From Streptomyces curacoi (GTDB taxonomy: Bacteria > Actinomycetota > Actinomycetes > Streptomycetales > Streptomycetaceae): DNA of 64,000 nucleotides. This document shows, in pieces, positions 15,711 to 23,662 of the stretch. The notes beneath the pieces were generated by a model. It saw only the letters and a list, made by a program, of their open reading frames with translations. It was not told the origin of the DNA and searched no databases. Positions within the stretch are counted from its first letter, which is position 1. Every line of letters begins with the position of its first letter. The stretch covers positions 248,001 through 312,000 of the forward strand of contig NZ_KQ947984.1 of the NCBI RefSeq assembly GCF_001513975.1. Reading direction: 5' to 3'. The translations under genes were made by a program, and so were the position numbers.

Positions 15711-18290
15711 ATGACGACGCTCGATGAACGTCATGGAGAAGGTGCCCACGACGGGGAAGAGCACCGGGGCGACGTCGCCCTCGACCGGGCCCAGGCATAC
15801 GGCCCGGCCATCGTCCCGCTGGACCAGCCCGGCGCCGCACTCCCCCGACTGATCGGTTCCAAGGCCGCGCGCCTCGCCCGCGCGGCCCGTGCCGGACTGC
15901 CCGTGCTGCCTGGTTTCGTGATCCCGCATCCAGCAAGCGCCGACACGGCAAGCACCGACACGGTCACGCTGCGGCGCGCCTGGGACGAGCTCTCCGACGG
16001 CGGCGCCCGCCCCCTCGTCGTACGGTCCTCCTCTCCGCAGGAGGACACCGAGGAGTCCTCCCTGGCAGGCCAGTTCGCCTCGGTGCTCGACGTACGCGGC
16101 TGGCGGGACTTTCGTACGGCCGTACAGACCGTGCTCGACTCCGCGCACCGGTCCGACGGGTCCACGGCACCGATGGCCGTGCTGGTGCAGCCCATGCTGA
16201 CCGCGCGGGTCGGCGGGGTGTTGTTCGGCGCCGACCCGGTGGCCGGGCGAGCCGACCGGATACTGGTCAGCGCGGTGCGCGGAGGGCCGGACAGCCTGGT
16301 CAGCGGCGCGCAGTCCGGCACCGACTACTGGCTGAGCAGGCACGGACGGCTCCTGCGGACGGAGTCCTCGGGGAACGCCGGAGGCGGGGCTGCGAAGGAA
16401 CCGCACGTCGCGTACGCGGCGGCCGGTTCATTGCTCACACATGCCGAACTGTTCCGGTTGGCGCGGCTCGCGCGACAGGTGCGGCGGGTCTTCGGCGGGC
16501 CGCAGGACATCGAGTTCGGGTTCGACGCGGACGGGCGGCTGTGGCTGTTCCAGAGCCGGCCGATCACCGCGATCGCGGCCCGGCCGGCGCGCGGTGCGCG
16601 GCTGCTCGGGCCCGGCCCGGTGGCCGAGACCCTGCCGGAACAGCTGGCGCCGCTGGAAGAGGACCTGTGGGTGGCGCCCATGGCCCGTGGACTCGCCGCC
16701 GCGCTCGACATCGGGGGAACCGCGCCGCGCCGACTGCTGAACTCCGTGCCGGTGGTCACGACGGTCGCCGGTCGCGCCGCCGCCGATCTGCGCCTCCTGG
16801 GCGCGGTGCCGCCGCGGCACCGGTGGCTGGCGCTGCTCAATCCGGCGCCGGGAGCGCGCCGACTGGCCGCCGCCTGGCGAGTGGGCCGCCTCGCCTCCTC
16901 CCTGCCCGGGCTGGCGACCGACCTCGCCGCGGACGTCGACCACCGCCTCGCCGAGATCCCGTCGCCCTCCGGCCTGTCCGCCTCGGACCTGGCCGCGGAG
17001 CTGCGCTGGACCCGCCGGGTCCTGGTCTCCCTGCACGCCCAGGAGGCACTCGCGGGTGCCCTCCTGAAGGAACCGCCCAAGAGCCGCACAGCCGCCGGCA
17101 CGGCCCTCGCCGCCCTGGCAGAGGCCCGCGCCCGGGGCGTGCCCGACGACCGGGCGGTCGCCGCTGCCCCCGTGATCCTGGCCCTCACCGCCCCGAGCCT
17201 GCGGGGGCGGAGGCGGCTGCCAGGTGCGTCATCAGCGCCGCGCCCCGTGACCGACGCGCCTGCCGCCGCCGGTGCCGGCCCAGGCCCGGAACTGGACGCG
17301 CCCCTACTCGGCCAGGGCCGGACCTCCCTCGATCTGCGGCCGGCGACCAGCCCGCCAGGCCGGGAAGCGACCTACCCGGCGCCCGGCCGCGAAACGACCT
17401 ACCCGCCGCCCACGGGCAACGGCAGCCGCCCACCCGCTCCACGCCCACCCGCCTTCGAGCCAGCAGTGCGAGCCGCTCCGACCAGCGCGGCCTTCGCCAT
17501 TTACGCGGCCCCACACGCACGGGCCACCGAAGCCACTTCGCACATGGCTACCTCGCAGGTCATAACGACCACAGCTGCCCCCCGAGCCACATCAGTCACA
17601 GCTGCCCCCCAAGCCACATCAGCCACAGTTGCCCCTCAAGCCACACCAGCTACCCCTCAAGCCACAAGAGCCACAGCTACCGCTGAAGCAACAAGGCTCA
17701 CAGCTGCCGCCCTCCCACCCCGAGAATCCCTCCGCCTCCGCATCCGCTGGGTCCAGGAACTCCAGGCACGGCTCGTGCGTGAGGTGGCGCGGCGGCTGGG
17801 GATCCCGGTGGAGCGCGTCGGGCTGTTGCGGTGGGCGGAGCTGGCCGCCGTGCTGGACGGCGGGGCTCTGCCCGGCGACCTCCACGCGCGCGTGCCGCAG
17901 GCCGAGTCGCCGCCGCTGCCGGACGCCTTCCGGCTCGCGGACGGTCAGGTCGTCGTCGCCGCCGAGCGCGGCGAGGACCGGGGCGACGGCGTGCGGGGCG
18001 TCTCCGCGGGGCGCGTTGTCGGCACCGCGTGGGACGGCGCGGGGCCGCGGCCGAAGGACGCCGTACTGGTCGTGCGCACCCTGGACCCGGCGCTCGCCCC
18101 GCTGCTGCCCGGCCTCACCGGCCTGGTCGCCCAGACCGGCAGCCCGTTGTCCCATCTGGCCGTCCTGGCGAGGGAGTACGGACTCCCCGCGGTGGTCGGC
18201 GCCACGGACGCCGTACACAGATTCCCGCCCGGCTCCCGGCTCACCGTCGACGGGACCGCCGGTGACGTACGACTGGGGGACGCGTCATGA
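15711..18290 (+). CDS. PEP/pyruvate-binding and PEP-utilising-enzyme domain protein
   Basis: 859 residues. The N-terminal ATP-grasp-like pyruvate-phosphate-dikinase domain (about 25-295) shows GSKAARLARAARAGLPVLPGFVIP, VVRSSSPQEDTEESSLAGQF and IEFGFDADGRLWLFQSRPIT. The C-terminal phosphohistidine domain (about 780-855) has TGSPLSHLAVLAREYGLPAVVG with the mobile-domain His, then LTVDGTAGDVRL. The layout resembles PEP synthase or rifampin phosphotransferase, but the middle differs and includes an Ala/Thr-rich repeated linker (about 605-665). Substrate is unknown. ATG 15711 starts just before the first domain. It overlaps the next gene by ATGA, implying coupled synthesis. Confidence 0.85.
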   Translation: MTTLDERHGEGAHDGEEHRGDVALDRAQAYGPAIVPLDQPGAALPRLIGSKAARLARAARAGLPVLPGFVIPHPASADTASTDTVTLRRAWDELSDGGARPLVVRSSSPQEDTEESSLAGQFASVLDVRGWRDFRTAVQTVLDSAHRSDGSTAPMAVLVQPMLTARVGGVLFGADPVAGRADRILVSAVRGGPDSLVSGAQSGTDYWLSRHGRLLRTESSGNAGGGAAKEPHVAYAAAGSLLTHAELFRLARLARQVRRVFGGPQDIEFGFDADGRLWLFQSRPITAIAARPARGARLLGPGPVAETLPEQLAPLEEDLWVAPMARGLAAALDIGGTAPRRLLNSVPVVTTVAGRAAADLRLLGAVPPRHRWLALLNPAPGARRLAAAWRVGRLASSLPGLATDLAADVDHRLAEIPSPSGLSASDLAAELRWTRRVLVSLHAQEALAGALLKEPPKSRTAAGTALAALAEARARGVPDDRAVAAAPVILALTAPSLRGRRRLPGASSAPRPVTDAPAAAGAGPGPELDAPLLGQGRTSLDLRPATSPPGREATYPAPGRETTYPPPTGNGSRPPAPRPPAFEPAVRAAPTSAAFAIYAAPHARATEATSHMATSQVITTTAAPRATSVTAAPQATSATVAPQATPATPQATRATATAEATRLTAAALPPRESLRLRIRWVQELQARLVREVARRLGIPVERVGLLRWAELAAVLDGGALPGDLHARVPQAESPPLPDAFRLADGQVVVAAERGEDRGDGVRGVSAGRVVGTAWDGAGPRPKDAVLVVRTLDPALAPLLPGLTGLVAQTGSPLSHLAVLAREYGLPAVVGATDAVHRFPPGSRLTVDGTAGDVRLGDAS

Positions 18291-19207
18291 GGAAGGTCGC
18301 GTACGTCTTCGGAGTGCTGGCCGCCGCCGGCGCGGGCACCTACCTCGTCATCTATCTGTACCGGTGGCAGTGGCAGCGGGCGGTGATCTGCGGGGTGCTG
18401 CTGCTGGTGGTCGAGGTGATGCTGTTCGCCCTGGTCACGCTGGGGCGGCTGAACCGGATCGAGGAGCGGCTGCGCGACACCGACCGGCGGCAGCGGGAGC
18501 TGGACGCACGGCAGGAGGACGTGCTCACGCGGCTGCGGGAGCCGGCCATGGAGCCCGTGGAGACCCGGTTCCGATGGCTGGACGACGACCGCACCGACCG
18601 TACCTACGTCTTCGTACCGGTCCTCATGGTCGCCGGAGTGCTGATGTCCGGGCTCGCCTGGGTGGTGCAGAAGGTCGCGGCGGCCACGGCCCGACCCGCC
18701 GAGCGGCGTCTGGCCGGGCGGCTGGCCGTCCTCAGCGCGCCGGACCCGGCGGCTCCCGGCGACCTGGAGGACCTGCCACTGCTGGGCACTCGGCCCTCCC
18801 GGGGCCGTACCGCACGCCTGACCACCGTCACCGTCCTCGGCGGCGCCCTGCTCGCCGCGCTGGTCGTGGGGCTCGCCAACCTCACCCAGACCCGGCCGGA
18901 GAAGGCGAACGGCAACGAGGCGACCTCGGTGCTCGTCAAGGTCGACCTGCGGGGAGCGGACATGACGGACGAGCGGCGCTCCCTGGCCGCCCAGCAGATC
19001 TGGGAGGGGTGCCGGCACTCCACGTCCGCCCCGCTGCGGCACGCCGCCCTGGGCGATCTGGGAGACGGCATGTTCGCCGGAGTCGTGCGGCCCGCGCTCA
19101 CCGACCACGACCTCATGCGGCTGCGCGGCTGTCTGGAAGACGCGACGCTGGAGCGCGCGCATCTCACGGTGGTCGCCGTCGGCGACACGGAGACGGACGG
19201 CGACTGA
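18287..19207 (+). CDS. Membrane protein of unknown function coupled to the PEP-utilising-like gene
   Basis: 306 residues, not recognised. Two hydrophobic helices (about 5-25 and 31-52) are followed by a charged heptad-like stretch (54-84, likely coiled coil), a third helix (107-128) and a fourth (180-198). A soluble C-terminal domain of about 100 residues includes IWEGCRHSTSAPLRHAALGDLGDGM. The four-base ATGA overlap with the upstream gene suggests that the two proteins act together, perhaps with this one anchoring the complex at the membrane. The partnership is inferred from coupling alone. Confidence 0.8.
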   Translation: MRKVAYVFGVLAAAGAGTYLVIYLYRWQWQRAVICGVLLLVVEVMLFALVTLGRLNRIEERLRDTDRRQRELDARQEDVLTRLREPAMEPVETRFRWLDDDRTDRTYVFVPVLMVAGVLMSGLAWVVQKVAAATARPAERRLAGRLAVLSAPDPAAPGDLEDLPLLGTRPSRGRTARLTTVTVLGGALLAALVVGLANLTQTRPEKANGNEATSVLVKVDLRGADMTDERRSLAAQQIWEGCRHSTSAPLRHAALGDLGDGMFAGVVRPALTDHDLMRLRGCLEDATLERAHLTVVAVGDTETDGD

Positions 19208-19350
19208 ACATGACAGCCGACCGAACATAATGACCGACAGAGCGTAACAACTGAGACTTACCGCACAAAACGGACGTAGGCCCCAGTTGATCACAGACCC
19301 GGGTTAGGATTCCAAAACGCGCCCCCGTCCCCTAGTCCCCCGGGTCGTCC

Positions 19351-20055
19351 ATGGCTGTTCTCACCGCAACTCTGCCCCGCCCCGCCCTCCGCAAGCGCCT
19401 GCTGTCCAGGCGCGCCATGCGGATCCTCCTCGGCATCGTGATCGGCTACATCGCCCTGTGGGCCGTGGGCGCCGGCACCATCCTGGGTCTGTCACTCTGG
19501 GCCCGCGAGGAGACCCCGGCACCTGCCGGAACACGCGCCGTCCAGGGTGTGAACCACTTCCAGCCGGTGGACACCGAAGGCCGGCTGTGGCGCGGCTCCG
19601 CCCCCTCCTCCGCCGGTTACCGGGCGCTGGCGGGCATGGGCATCACCACCGTCGTGGACCTGCGCGCCGAGCGCATGACCGCGGCCGAGCTGGCCAAGCC
19701 GAGCGACGCCGGGCTGAACGTCGTACGCCTGCCGATCCGCGACGGACAGACGCCGTCGCCGCAGCAGGTGCAGCGCTTCCGCGACATCGTCGCGGCGGCG
19801 CCCGGCCCCGTGTTCGTGCACTGCGGCGCGGGCGTGGGCCGTACGGGCGCGATGGTCGCGGCGTATCTCGTGCAGACCGGCGAGGAGTCGCCGTCGCAGG
19901 CGGTCCGGCGCAACCTCGCGGTCGGACCGCCGTCGATCGAGCAGATCTACTACGGGCTGAACCTCAGCCCGGCGAAGGCGGAGCAGCCGCCACTGCCGGT
20001 CGTGGTCCTCAGCCGCCTGGTGGACGCTCCGCGGCGCATGATGTCGTACCTGTAG
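19351..20055 (+). CDS. Membrane-anchored protein-tyrosine/dual-specificity phosphatase
   Basis: 234 residues. A basic N-terminus and one membrane helix (about 24-50) precede a phosphatase domain with signature HCGAGVGRTG (nucleophile Cys158, Arg164). The candidate general acid is Asp131 in RLPIRDG. The VVDLRAE strand is also typical. The orientation of the domain relative to the membrane cannot be told with certainty. Targets might be phosphotyrosine proteins, polyphosphates or phosphoinositides. The gene ends 130 bp before a convergent methyltransferase, with a 25-bp palindromic repeat array between. Confidence 0.88.
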   Translation: MAVLTATLPRPALRKRLLSRRAMRILLGIVIGYIALWAVGAGTILGLSLWAREETPAPAGTRAVQGVNHFQPVDTEGRLWRGSAPSSAGYRALAGMGITTVVDLRAERMTAAELAKPSDAGLNVVRLPIRDGQTPSPQQVQRFRDIVAAAPGPVFVHCGAGVGRTGAMVAAYLVQTGEESPSQAVRRNLAVGPPSIEQIYYGLNLSPAKAEQPPLPVVVLSRLVDAPRRMMSYL

Positions 20056-20066
20056 GTCAGGCCCGC

Positions 20067-20180
20067 CTGAAACAGGGCCCTGTGAGCCAGTCCCGAACAG
20101 GGTCCTGTAACCCCTTCCTGAACAGGGCCCTGAAGGCGCGTCCTGAACAGAGCCCTGTAAGCCCGTCCTCAACAGGGCTT
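20067..20180. repeat. Five 25-bp repeats, each centred on a CAGGGCCCTG-type dyad
   Basis: The element AACAGGGCCCTG(T) recurs at 20071, 20096, 20121, 20146 and 20171, an exact 25-bp period with substitutions mainly in the spacer. Most copies contain the inverted repeat CAGGG-CCCTG. The array lies between two convergent genes and could act as a multi-hairpin terminator or a protein-binding array. Confidence 0.93.
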
Positions 20181-20184
20181 CGGG

Positions 20185-21000
20185 CTACGGCTTTCGGCCC
20201 ACCGCCCCGTATCCGGGAATGACCCCGTCGTCCTGCCCGGGTACGGGCTCGCCCAGTTCGGGGTGCCAGTGGTGCGGCACCTCGACGCCGGGCTCGACGA
20301 GTTCGAGGCCGTCGAAGAAGCGGGTGAACTCCTCGCGCGAGCGCAGCGCCAGCGTGACGCCGGCCGCCTTGAGCTTCTCGGTCGCCGCCTTCGACTCCTC
20401 CGGGGTGAAGTCGGCGGTCGCGTGGGTGACCACCAGGTAGCTGCCGGAGGGGAGTTCGGACAGCAGCCGGCGGACCAGTTCGTGCGCGCCGTCCTCGTCG
20501 GAGACGAAGTGCAGCAGCGCGATGAGGGAGAGGGCCACCGGACGGCCGAAGTCCAGGACTTTCCGCGCGCCTTCGATGATGGCGCCGGGGTCGCGCACAT
20601 CGGCCTGCAGATACTCGGTCGCGCCCTCCTCCGCCCCGCGCAGCAGGGCGGCGGCGTGGGCCAGCACGATGGGGTCGTTGTCGCAGTAGACGACGCGTGC
20701 GTCGGGGGCGATCCCCTGGGCGATCTGGTGGAGGTTCGGCTCGGTCGGGATGCCGGTGCCGATGTCCAGGAACTGGCGGACGCCGTTCTTGGCCAGCCAG
20801 CGGGTGGCGCGGTGCATGAACGCGCGGTTGACCCGCGCCATCACCGGGACGCGCGGGTCGAGGGCGAGCATCTGCTTCCCCATGGCCTCGTCGACGGGGT
20901 AGTTGTCCTTGCCGCCGAGATACCAGTCGTACATCCGCGCCGGATGCGGCTTGCTGGTGTCGATCTCGACGGGGTTCAGCCCGGTCATGACGAACTCCAT
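20185..21000 (-). CDS. SAM-dependent methyltransferase, Methyltransf_19 (DUF574) family
   Basis: 271 residues. The family opening IDTSKPHPARMYDWYLGGKDNYPVDE is followed by motif I in FLDIGTGIPTEPNLHQ and VVYCDNDPIVLAHAAALL. Members are highly multiplied in Streptomyces, often next to XRE/DUF397 pairs as here, and their substrate is unknown. ATG at 21000 is used; an internal ATG four codons on is possible. The 14-bp tandem repeats at 21058-21099 lie in its upstream region. Confidence 0.92.
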   Translation of the reverse strand: MEFVMTGLNPVEIDTSKPHPARMYDWYLGGKDNYPVDEAMGKQMLALDPRVPVMARVNRAFMHRATRWLAKNGVRQFLDIGTGIPTEPNLHQIAQGIAPDARVVYCDNDPIVLAHAAALLRGAEEGATEYLQADVRDPGAIIEGARKVLDFGRPVALSLIALLHFVSDEDGAHELVRRLLSELPSGSYLVVTHATADFTPEESKAATEKLKAAGVTLALRSREEFTRFFDGLELVEPGVEVPHHWHPELGEPVPGQDDGVIPGYGAVGRKP

Positions 21001-21057
21001 GAGGTTCTGGGGCAGTAAAGACGGAAGGTGATCAACTCAGCACCAAGATAAGGGACT

Positions 21058-21099
21058 TGACTGAACACAACTGGCTGAACGCAACAGGTTGAACAACGG
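21058..21099. repeat. Three imperfect 14-bp direct repeats
   Basis: TGACTGAACACAAC, TGGCTGAACGCAAC and AGGTTGAACAACGG follow one another without spacers between the DUF397 gene and the methyltransferase start. Their position, 58-99 bp upstream of the methyltransferase start, fits a regulator-binding array. Confidence 0.7.
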
Positions 21100-21110
21100 C
21101 CCTCACGGCA

Positions 21111-21365
21111 TCAGGACAGCAGGAAGTCCGCCTCCCCCGCCTTGGCACCCTCGATGAACGCCGTCATCTCGTCCGTGGTGTAGATCAGCGCCGGCCCGTC
21201 CGGGTCGGTCGACTGGCGGACGGCGATACGGCCGTCGGCGAGTTTCATCGCCTCCAGGCAGTTGCCGCCGTTGCCGCCGCTCCACGGCTTCTGCCAGCCC
21301 TCGCTGCCCAAGTCCCGCGCGGGCATGCCGTTGTAGACGCGTATGCGCGGCTTGATGCGATCCAT
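21111..21365 (-). CDS. DUF397 domain protein
   Basis: 84 residues. The family core is visible: WQKPWSGGNGGNCLEAM, then GRIAVRQSTDPDGPALIYTTDEMTAFIEGAKAGEAD. DUF397 proteins are small partners encoded beside XRE regulators in Streptomyces developmental and antibiotic control loci. The ATG directly follows the stop of the upstream XRE gene (TGA then ATG), indicating translational coupling. Confidence 0.95.
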   Translation of the reverse strand: MDRIKPRIRVYNGMPARDLGSEGWQKPWSGGNGGNCLEAMKLADGRIAVRQSTDPDGPALIYTTDEMTAFIEGAKAGEADFLLS

Positions 21366-22226
21366 TCACAGCTCCTTGCGGAGATCCCGGAGGATCTCCT
21401 TCGTGCGATGTGCCGTAGCGGCCTGCGCCGCCATGCGGTCCATGACCTCGAGATGGGTCGCCACCTCGGCGCGCGCGTCCAGGTAGACGGCGCCGGTCAG
21501 GTACTCGCTGTAGACCATGTCCGGAAGCTCCGGCATGGCGAATCGGAACAGCACGAAGGGCCCGTACGTGCCGGGGTGCGGCCCGCCTGCGAACGGGGCG
21601 ACCTGCAGCGTCACGTTGGGCATCTTCGTGGCTTCGAGCAGCCTGTCGATCTGGGCACGCATCACCTCCGGGCCGCCGACGTGGCGGCGCAGCACGGTCT
21701 CGTCCATCACGACCCACAGCCGGGGCGCGTCCTCGCGGGTGAGCAGTTGCTGGCGTTGCATGCGCAGGGCGACATGGCGCTCGATGTCGTCGGGCTTGGT
21801 CTGGCCGATGGCGCCCGACCGCAGCACTCCGCGCGCGTAGTCCTCGGTCTGCAGCAGGCCGGGGACGAAGTGGGGCTCGTACGACCGGATGAGGCCGGCG
21901 GCGCCCTCCAGGCTGACGTACATCGAGAACCAGCCGGGCAGGATGTCATGGAACCGCTGCCACCAGCCGGGTCTGTTGGCCTCCTCGGCCAGCTGCACGA
22001 AGGCGTCGGCCTCGTCCTCTGAGATGCCGTAGGCCTTCAGGAGGAGTTGGAGGTACGGGATCTTGAGCGCGACCTCGGCCATCTCCATACGGCGGACCGT
22101 GGCGGGGGCGACCCGGAGGATGCGGGCGGCCTCCTCGCGCTTGAGCCCGGCGCGTTCGCGCAGGTCCAGCAGGCGCCGGCCGAGGACCACCTGACCGACC
22201 GTCGGCGCGGATCGCGGCTCGCTCAT
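21366..22226 (-). CDS. XRE-family transcriptional regulator with DUF5753 C-terminal domain
   Basis: 286 residues. The helix-turn-helix is at about 13-65 (RRLLDLRERAGLKREEAARILRVAPATVRRMEMAE). The remaining ~190 residues are the DUF5753 ligand-type domain (SYEPHFVPGLLQTEDYARGVL, MDETVLRRHVGGPEVMRAQIDRLL, MVYSEYLTGAVYLD). GGAGGT lies a few bases before ATG 22226, deciding the start over a longer frame whose extra part is encoded by intergenic repeats. With DUF397 downstream and an RsbW-like ATPase upstream and divergent, this is a classic Streptomyces regulatory cassette. Confidence 0.94.
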   Translation of the reverse strand: MSEPRSAPTVGQVVLGRRLLDLRERAGLKREEAARILRVAPATVRRMEMAEVALKIPYLQLLLKAYGISEDEADAFVQLAEEANRPGWWQRFHDILPGWFSMYVSLEGAAGLIRSYEPHFVPGLLQTEDYARGVLRSGAIGQTKPDDIERHVALRMQRQQLLTREDAPRLWVVMDETVLRRHVGGPEVMRAQIDRLLEATKMPNVTLQVAPFAGGPHPGTYGPFVLFRFAMPELPDMVYSEYLTGAVYLDARAEVATHLEVMDRMAAQAATAHRTKEILRDLRKEL

Positions 22227-22264
22227 GCTCCACCTCCACGAATGAGCTCCGACAAACCGGCTGG

Positions 22265-22380
22265 TTCCTGACAGGCCGATCCGAATCCCGACAGGGCGAC
22301 TGCGTCCTGACAGGCCGACGGCATCGGGACGGCCGACGGAATCCTGACAGGCCGACCGCATCCTGACAGGCCGACGGCGC
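22265..22380. repeat. Six degenerate copies of a ~19-bp unit
   Basis: The core CTGACAGGCCGA or a close variant recurs with GAC starts at 22268, 22288, 22307, 22326, 22344 and 22363 (spacings 18-20 bp). The array is 40-155 bp upstream of the XRE regulator start, inside or just upstream of its leader. Confidence 0.88.
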
Positions 22381-22498
22381 CATTCGAAGACCCTTTCGAA
22401 GACCTCGGTAGTACCGGCGGATCCTCGATGATCCCAACTGGCGCCGTTCGACATGCTGTTGCGAGCAGTGTGCCATGGCCTCCCAGAGAGTCACACCG

Positions 22499-22519
22499 CA
22501 CTCTGCAATTTTCAGAGTG
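22499..22519. promoter_or_regulatory. Perfect 7-bp inverted repeat, candidate XRE operator
   Basis: CACTCTG-N7-CAGAGTG is a perfect dyad with an AT-rich centre, 31 bp before the ATPase start and 273 bp from the XRE start. GAGTCAC and GTGACTC flanking half-sites extend the symmetry. Binding by the neighbouring XRE protein is inference. Confidence 0.65.
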
Positions 22520-22550
22520 ACTCTTGCCAAGTGTTCACGGCGGGGCGATA

Positions 22551-23237
22551 GTGGCAAGCGTGATTCCGTCCCCGCCCTTAGGAACAGACGCCGCCGCGGT
22601 CGCCCACGGCCTCGGCGCCGCCACGGCAGTCGGCCCCCAGCGGGGTGCCGCCGCCGAGCGCCGGTTCCGCTTCGAACTGGCCGCGCATCCGGGTTCTCCC
22701 GCGCAGGCCAGACGCCTGACCAGGGCTCGGCTGAACGGCTGGGCGGTGTGCGAGGACACCTGCGACACGGCGGCTCTGGTCGTGTCCGAACTGGTCACCA
22801 ACGCGATCGTGCACACCGCCAGCGAGCACATCGTGTGCGAGCTGCACGACGGGGCCGACCTGGTGCGCATAGCCGTGCGCGACGAAGGATGCGCGCCGGG
22901 TGAGCCGCATCCATTGGCGGCGCGGCCCGAGGAGGAGCACGGGAGGGGACTGCTCCTCGTCGACGCCCTCTGCCACGCCTGGGGGGCCCAGGACCAGGGG
23001 TCCGGGGTGGTGGTCTGGGCCGACCTGCCGCGCCGGGCCGGGTTCCAGGAGACTCCTGACCTCGATCCCGGGCCGCGCAGCGACCTCGGCTGGGGGTCCC
23101 GGCCCAAGCCCGGCCCGTCCGGGGGTTCGGGCGACGATGACGAGGCCGAGGCTCAGGCCAACGCCAAGCCCAAGGCCAAGGCCAAGACCCAGGCTCAGAC
23201 TCAGGACGGCACGGGGACGGGGGCCGCATGGCTGTGA
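22551..23237 (+). CDS. RsbW-like anti-sigma factor-type ATPase (HATPase_c)
   Basis: 228 residues. GHKL motifs are clear: N box ELVTNAIVH, G1 VRDEGCAPGEPHP and G2 HGRGLLLVDALCHAWG. Such proteins bind or phosphorylate anti-sigma antagonists, and in Streptomyces many partner XRE/DUF397 genes. The last ~60 residues are low complexity, rich in Ala, Lys and Gln (AQANAKPKAKAKTQAQTQ), with no known function. The start is uncertain: GTG 22551 is used, and TTG 22524 is also in frame. It overlaps the next gene by ten bases. Confidence 0.9.
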   Translation: MASVIPSPPLGTDAAAVAHGLGAATAVGPQRGAAAERRFRFELAAHPGSPAQARRLTRARLNGWAVCEDTCDTAALVVSELVTNAIVHTASEHIVCELHDGADLVRIAVRDEGCAPGEPHPLAARPEEEHGRGLLLVDALCHAWGAQDQGSGVVVWADLPRRAGFQETPDLDPGPRSDLGWGSRPKPGPSGGSGDDDEAEAQANAKPKAKAKTQAQTQDGTGTGAAWL

Positions 23238-23662
23238 GCGGCGCGTCCGGCGGTGGTCAGGTGCTGAGCCTGGACGCGCTGGTTCGGCTCCGCCGCGACA
23301 TGGGCGGCCCGGCCGTTCCCCGGCGGCTGGCCATGCCCGAGGGGATGACGGCTCCGCTGGGCTGTGACGCGGTGGGGGTTCCCGCGCGGTTCGGGCCTCT
23401 GCTTCTGTCCCGGTTGCCTCGCGTGGGGTGTGTGTACGCCGACGAGGCGTACTGGTGGTGGATCGTGCCGTCCGAGTCCGACTACGCGTTGGAGTGGCCG
23501 GCGTCGGTGCGGTACACGCCGGGCGCGGTTGTCCTCGACGCACCTCGGCTGATTCACCGGTCGGACGGGACGGTTCCTTATACGCCGCCGATTCCGCTGT
23601 ATCTGACGTTGTGCCGGGTGATGGGGACTACGCCGACCTGGTCGCGGCAGATGACTGCGTGA
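23228..23662 (+). CDS. Hypothetical protein coupled to the RsbW-like ATPase
   Basis: 144 residues, no domain recognised. Notable is VYADEAYWWWIVPSESDYALEWP in the middle, a Trp/acid-rich segment, and a Pro-rich C-terminal third (PYTPPIPLYLTLCRVMG). No signal peptide or membrane helix is evident. The ten-base overlap with the ATPase gene suggests co-translation, so it is probably part of the same regulatory cassette. Start ATG 23228 is the first in frame after the coupled position. Confidence 0.75.
   Translation: MAVSGASGGGQVLSLDALVRLRRDMGGPAVPRRLAMPEGMTAPLGCDAVGVPARFGPLLLSRLPRVGCVYADEAYWWWIVPSESDYALEWPASVRYTPGAVVLDAPRLIHRSDGTVPYTPPIPLYLTLCRVMGTTPTWSRQMTA

Larger units (their letters stand above)
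22227..22550. other. Divergent regulatory region between the XRE and ATPase genes
   Basis: It contains the six-copy ~19-bp repeat (22265-22380) on the XRE side and the dyad at 22499-22519 on the ATPase side, with GAGTCAC and GTGACTC half-sites around the dyad. No gene is supported. Confidence 0.7.
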
